48,490 nucleotides of DNA, taken from positions 1 to 48,490 of the forward strand of contig JASUSP010000004.1 of the NCBI GenBank assembly GCA_030446005.1, read 5' to 3'. A model generated the notes under the pieces. That model was not told the DNA's origin. It did no database searches and saw nothing but the letters and a program-made list of their open reading frames with translations. Source of the stretch: Tepidanaerobacteraceae bacterium. Its GTDB lineage: Bacteria > Bacillota > Thermosediminibacteria > Thermosediminibacterales > Thermosediminibacteraceae. Below, piece after piece: positions 45,782-48,490 of this stretch (positions are counted from its first letter, which is position 1; each line of letters opens with the position of its first letter). Both the position numbers and the translations under genes were made by a program.

Positions 45782-46108
45782 CTACCTTAGTTCGGTGGGC
45801 ACGAAGGCATCAACTATACCTATAACGAGCGAAGCCAGAAGCGCGCCCCACCATGTGACCCTCATTGCCGGCACCAAAAACTGGGCAAAGTAAATCACCA
45901 CCGCAGCTGTGATAAAGCCAACGATGCCGCGATTCTGAGGTGAAATTTTTTCACCCAGCAAACTTTCAACGATAAAGCCCAGTATGGCTATAACGATGGC
46001 CGCAATCAGGGCTCCCGTAAAACCAGCTACCTGAAACCCCGGTATCAAAAAACTCACCAACATCAAAACCAACGCCGACACGATAAACCTGATTATCATT
46101 CCCACCAT
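45782..46108 (-). CDS. Small four-helix membrane protein (PF04020 'phage holin' family)
   Basis: 108 residues with four hydrophobic segments (about 4-25, 28-48, 60-80, 83-103). It resembles the YvlD-like family named after mycobacteriophage holins. These are chromosomal genes in many Firmicutes and no phage genes are nearby, so a lytic role is unlikely. The ATG at 46108 follows GGAGGG by seven bases; an ATG at 46123 lies before that site. It ends twelve bases before gpr. Confidence 0.8.
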   Translation of the reverse strand: MVGMIIRFIVSALVLMLVSFLIPGFQVAGFTGALIAAIVIAILGFIVESLLGEKISPQNRGIVGFITAAVVIYFAQFLVPAMRVTWWGALLASLVIGIVDAFVPTELR

Positions 46109-46175
46109 ACTTTTTCCCTCCATATTTTTTAGATTGCTCTTTTATAGCATTCCTCGAGATTTTCATAATATACAG

Positions 46176-46204
46176 TTGCATTTTATTGGATGAAATGATA
46201 AAAT
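46176..46204 (+). promoter_or_regulatory. Sigma-A promoter of rpsT
   Basis: TTGCAT (46176-46181), 17 bases, TAAAAT (46199-46204), about 30 bases before the rpsT start codon. Confidence 0.75.
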
Positions 46205-46234
46205 AGGTTTAGTGTTTTCAAGGGGGTGAAACGC

Positions 46235-46507
46235 TTGCCAAACACAGCATCTGCAAAAAAGAAGCTGCGTCAGGCTAAAAAGAGGACACTCCGCAACAGG
46301 CTCGTCAAAGCCAAAGTCAAGGCAGCCATCAAAAAATTCAACGAAGCCCTGCAATCTCAAGATGCCGAAACCATTAAAACTGCCCTCATAGGCGCCGTAA
46401 AAGCCCTTGACAAAGCCGCAGCGAAAGGTGTTATCCATAAAAATACGGCAGCCCGCAAAAAGTCCAAACTATACAAAAAGCTGAAACAGCTCAGCATTGC
46501 CGTTTAA
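46235..46507 (+). CDS. rpsT: Small-subunit ribosomal protein S20
   Basis: 90 residues, three long helices, very basic. Seen: MPNTASAKKKLRQAKKRTLRNR start, GVIHKNTAARKKSKL. The TTG at 46235 follows GGGGGTG at the right distance; a GTG at 46226 lies inside that site. It is the only plus-strand gene in the last 30 kb, facing holA, with its own promoter and terminator. Confidence 0.97.
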   Translation: MPNTASAKKKLRQAKKRTLRNRLVKAKVKAAIKKFNEALQSQDAETIKTALIGAVKALDKAAAKGVIHKNTAARKKSKLYKKLKQLSIAV

Positions 46508-46509
46508 TT

Positions 46510-46541
46510 AAACGCGTAAGCTTAGGCCTTACGCGTTTTTA
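46510..46541 (+). terminator. Intrinsic terminator after rpsT
   Basis: AAACGCGTAAG pairs with CTTACGCGTTT around a seven-base loop, followed by T. Confidence 0.85.
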
Positions 46542-46564
46542 TTTTAACCTTTTTTTAAATAAAA

Positions 46565-46588
46565 TAAAAAAAGGGCCGGTTCGGGCCC
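46565..46588 (-). terminator. Intrinsic terminator after holA
   Basis: On the minus strand GGGCC pairs with GGCCC around six bases, then seven T. It lies 19 bases after the holA stop and faces the rpsT terminator. Confidence 0.8.
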
Positions 46589-46606
46589 ATAATGCCAACC
46601 CGCCAT

Positions 46607-47584
46607 TCAATTTTTCATCACCCGGGATATTTTCAAAATCAGCATCTCAAGTCCTTTTTTTTCTTCTATTCGGCCTCTTTTCAAATCCAAATCGAATTTT
46701 TGGCAAAGCGATAAAATATCCCTAACCTGTTCAATGGTAAAATTTTTAGCGTGCAATAGCATCTTTTTCAAGGCATAAGGATGAAGATTTAAATCTTTTT
46801 GTAGCTCACCAAAAGTCCGCCCTTCATTCACCTTTATGGCAAAAAGGTTCATGAAGTACCTTGATATCATGAAGAGTATGACCAGGGATTTTTCCCCGGC
46901 ATACATGAGGTCGTTCAAGATATTAATAGCATGGGAAACTTTCCCCTCGGCTATTGAATCTATTAGGCCGAAAATATTCGCTTCTATCGACCTGGACATG
47001 ACATGGTCCAGGTCCTCTTTTTCAATTTTATTTTTTTCATGGACATAAGCAACGGCCTTTTTTATCTCACTCTCGACGTGGTAAAGGTTGGAGGTAAACT
47101 GCGCCATGAAGGCAGCAGCGGAAGGTTCTATGGATTTTCCGTACTTTAAAGAACGGGACTCAATCCAGCGAACCTTATCTTTAAAGCTCAAAGGAGCAAA
47201 CTCCTTCACGAATCCTTTTTGCTGAATAACCTTGAATATTTTTTTCCTCCGGTCGACTTTTTCGGCCGAAAAAATGAGGCACAGGTACGGGGGAGTATTT
47301 TCCAGAAATTCTACAAAACGGTTTTCAAAGCTTTCGCTTTTTGCTGCGGATTTCCTCCCTTCTTCGAGAAACGCAGCATTCAAAACCGCCACAACCCTCT
47401 TTTCGGACAGCATCGGCACTACCCTCGATACATTTACAATATCATCGTAAGTGACTTCTTCCCCATCAAGCCTCTGAAAATCCATCGCCTCATACGCCTC
47501 AGGAACATATTTATTTTTTATCTTTTCGATAGCTTCCATAATAAGCAATTTTTCCTGACCGTAAAACAAGTAGAGTTCGCCCAT
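46607..47584 (-). CDS. holA: DNA polymerase III delta subunit HolA
   Basis: 325 residues. Clamp-loader delta subunit, which opens the sliding clamp. Seen: ELYLFYGQEKLLIMEAIEKIK at the start, a GYQ/KRVVAVL region, CLIFSAEKVDRRKKIFK, and a helical collar domain (HPYALKKMLLHAKNFT). The ATG at 47584 has AGAGGAATCAGGG before it, and the conserved fold starts here; the frame extends to 47620. It faces rpsT; holA-rpsT adjacency is normal in Firmicutes. Confidence 0.95.
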   Translation of the reverse strand: MGELYLFYGQEKLLIMEAIEKIKNKYVPEAYEAMDFQRLDGEEVTYDDIVNVSRVVPMLSEKRVVAVLNAAFLEEGRKSAAKSESFENRFVEFLENTPPYLCLIFSAEKVDRRKKIFKVIQQKGFVKEFAPLSFKDKVRWIESRSLKYGKSIEPSAAAFMAQFTSNLYHVESEIKKAVAYVHEKNKIEKEDLDHVMSRSIEANIFGLIDSIAEGKVSHAINILNDLMYAGEKSLVILFMISRYFMNLFAIKVNEGRTFGELQKDLNLHPYALKKMLLHAKNFTIEQVRDILSLCQKFDLDLKRGRIEEKKGLEMLILKISRVMKN

Positions 47585-47697
47585 CCCTGATTCCTCTTTT
47601 TTTGAGAAATAATTTCGCAATATATTTTAGCATCTTTCTATACGGTTTAAAAGCCTGTACTCTCTATTGAGTGAACGCTTGAGCGCAAAGTTTATGA

Positions 47698-48378
47698 TCA
47701 TTTCACCTCAAAAAACTTTTTTACCGCTTTAAGCGCACGACCAAGGTATTCTTCTGGAGATTCTCGGCGTATCTTTTCTATATCGCCATCCCACGGCGCA
47801 AAACATTCCAGTGTAAGCGGCCCGCTATAACCCGCCATATTCAAACGAAGCCTTAAGTCTTCCCAATTGATTCTGCCTTCACCTGGCACCAGGTGCTGGT
47901 CTTCCTTCCCATCGTTATCGTGGAGGTGTAGCGCCAAAAGCCGGCCGGCGTACTTTTCAAGCATCGAAAATCCACCGGATACTAAAAAGTCATGACCGCT
48001 ATCATAACAAAAGCCAAGATTTTCAGAGCAAATGCTGCAAAAAACGTATTCAAGGTAATCGGGCCTTTCCACGTTTTCAAGCGCGAGTCTTATCCCAAGC
48101 CGGGTAGCCTCGTCCAAAAGCCTCAAGAGTCTTTGAATTCCGGTATTTCCTGCCGGAAATTGTGGAAAGTGGCCTTCTGCAGGATGAATAACGAGAATCG
48201 GTATTTCACAAAAAGCGCACGTCCTTATGCATTCTAAAAGCATCTTTTCATAGGCTTCTCCGTTTATTCCATCGTCCCAGAGATAATTGGCATATTGATA
48301 AGGTGCGTGGGCGTTAGCCACGCAAAGCCCGTATTTACGTGCCATATCCGGATGCTTTGTTTTTTCTCCATCGGTATT
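47698..48378 (-). pseudogene. Sugar phosphate isomerase/epimerase (TIM barrel), N-terminus lost to an insertion
   Basis: About 226 residues of an AP-endonuclease-2-like TIM barrel (xylose isomerase-like, as in IolE/hydroxypyruvate isomerase). Seen: HPDMARKYGL, NAHAPYQYANYLWDD, IPILVIHP, RLALENVE, FCYDSGHDF, ALHLHDNDGKEDQHLVPGEGRINW and TLECFAPWDG, which carry the metal ligands (Glu, Asp, His, Glu). Family members begin with 40-60 more residues (first beta strand and helix). Here the frame instead runs into sequence typical of a mobile-element end at about 48378, so the gene is 5'-truncated. The rest of the gene, if it survives, lies beyond the window. A hybrid start (ATG at 48474) is unlikely to be functional. 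Confidence 0.75.
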
Positions 48379-48490
48379 GTGACATCCTCCCCCTAATGAA
48401 TTAGGGGGCATCCCACCGTGGGACGGCGGCACACGCCGCAGGTTAGCCAGCACTCCCCGGTCTACCCGGATCATCGCCTTGGCCTTAAGG
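48379..48490 (-). mobile_element. Probable right end of an IS200/IS605-type element
   Basis: Reading the minus strand toward the isomerase there are three hairpins in a row: GCGGC/GCCGC (48426-48439), CCCA/TGGG (48412-48422) and CCCCCTAA/TTAGGGGG around TGAA (48389-48408), then GAGGATGTCAC before the isomerase frame resumes. Tandem hairpins ending in a long subterminal one, without inverted repeats, are what IS200/IS605 right ends look like. There they also form the guide (omega) RNA of TnpB. The transposase/TnpB genes would lie outside the window. The element type is inferred from structure, not from a database match. Confidence 0.6.

Noticed and set aside
45782-46108. Holin-family protein as a sign of a prophage
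   Set aside because: No endolysin, capsid, integrase or other phage gene is nearby, and the PF04020 family is widespread as chromosomal membrane proteins.

Overview
The window looks like the chromosome of a low-GC, endospore-forming, probably anaerobic and thermophilic member of the Firmicutes (Thermoanaerobacterales/Thermosediminibacterales type). This is an inference. It rests on the many sporulation genes (spoIIM, spoIIP, gpr, yqfC, yqfD, SPOCS-domain proteins), pyruvate phosphate dikinase with its regulator, the Firmicutes gene order around rpoD-dnaG, yqfC-yqfD-phoH-pgpH-ybeY-dgkA-recO and lepA-hemW-hrcA-grpE-dnaK-dnaJ-prmA-rsmE-mtaB, and an archaeal-like (group III) chaperonin inside the heat-shock operon. 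Almost all genes lie on the minus strand. Start codons are mixed ATG/GTG/TTG, and three genes appear to start at ATA.

Layout. 0.15-5.0 kb: nif3-like, trmK, rpoD, dnaG (minus). 5.0-5.7 kb: non-coding, with a probable transposase scrap and a GC-richer structured stretch. 5.7-15.3 kb: an A+T-rich accessory island of four SPOCS (DUF3794) proteins carrying one to five repeats each, two glycosyltransferases, a small beta-rich TasA/CalY-like protein without a signal peptide, and a small unknown protein. The minus-strand genes (TasA-like, GT2, GT4, SPOCS x1, SPOCS x4) diverge from the plus-strand genes (SPOCS x5, unknown, membrane-anchored SPOCS x3). Two of the transcription units have upstream sequences resembling mother-cell sporulation promoters (AC-N17-CATA). 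This is the best candidate for an undescribed system, possibly a spore-surface or appendage locus. 15.4-20.6 kb: dGTPase-like protein, then ccpN-ppsR-ppdK, a pyruvate/PEP control module. 20.7-29.4 kb: a long minus-strand housekeeping and sporulation series from rpsU-yqeY to recO-spoIIM. 29.4-39.3 kb: hinT, mtaB, rsmE, prmA and the HrcA/CIRCE-controlled heat-shock operon hrcA-chaperonin-grpE-dnaK-dnaJ. 39.3-45.8 kb: RluA-type synthase, hemW, lepA, a small membrane protein, spoIIP, gpr. 45.8-47.6 kb: a small membrane protein, rpsT (plus strand) and holA. 47.7-48.5 kb: a TIM-barrel sugar isomerase that has lost its N-terminus to an insertion; the sequence beyond it looks like the right end of an IS200/IS605-type element.

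How the genes work together. The heat-shock operon has one recognisable sigma-A promoter with a perfect CIRCE just downstream, so HrcA should repress both the DnaK machine and the group III chaperonin. A hairpin after dnaK may reduce transcription of dnaJ and the RNA/protein-modification genes behind it. ccpN, ppsR and ppdK are adjacent, and two of the three apparently start at ATA, which could hold the regulators at a low level. The accessory SPOCS island probably acts late in sporulation, but its biochemical role is not readable from sequence alone.
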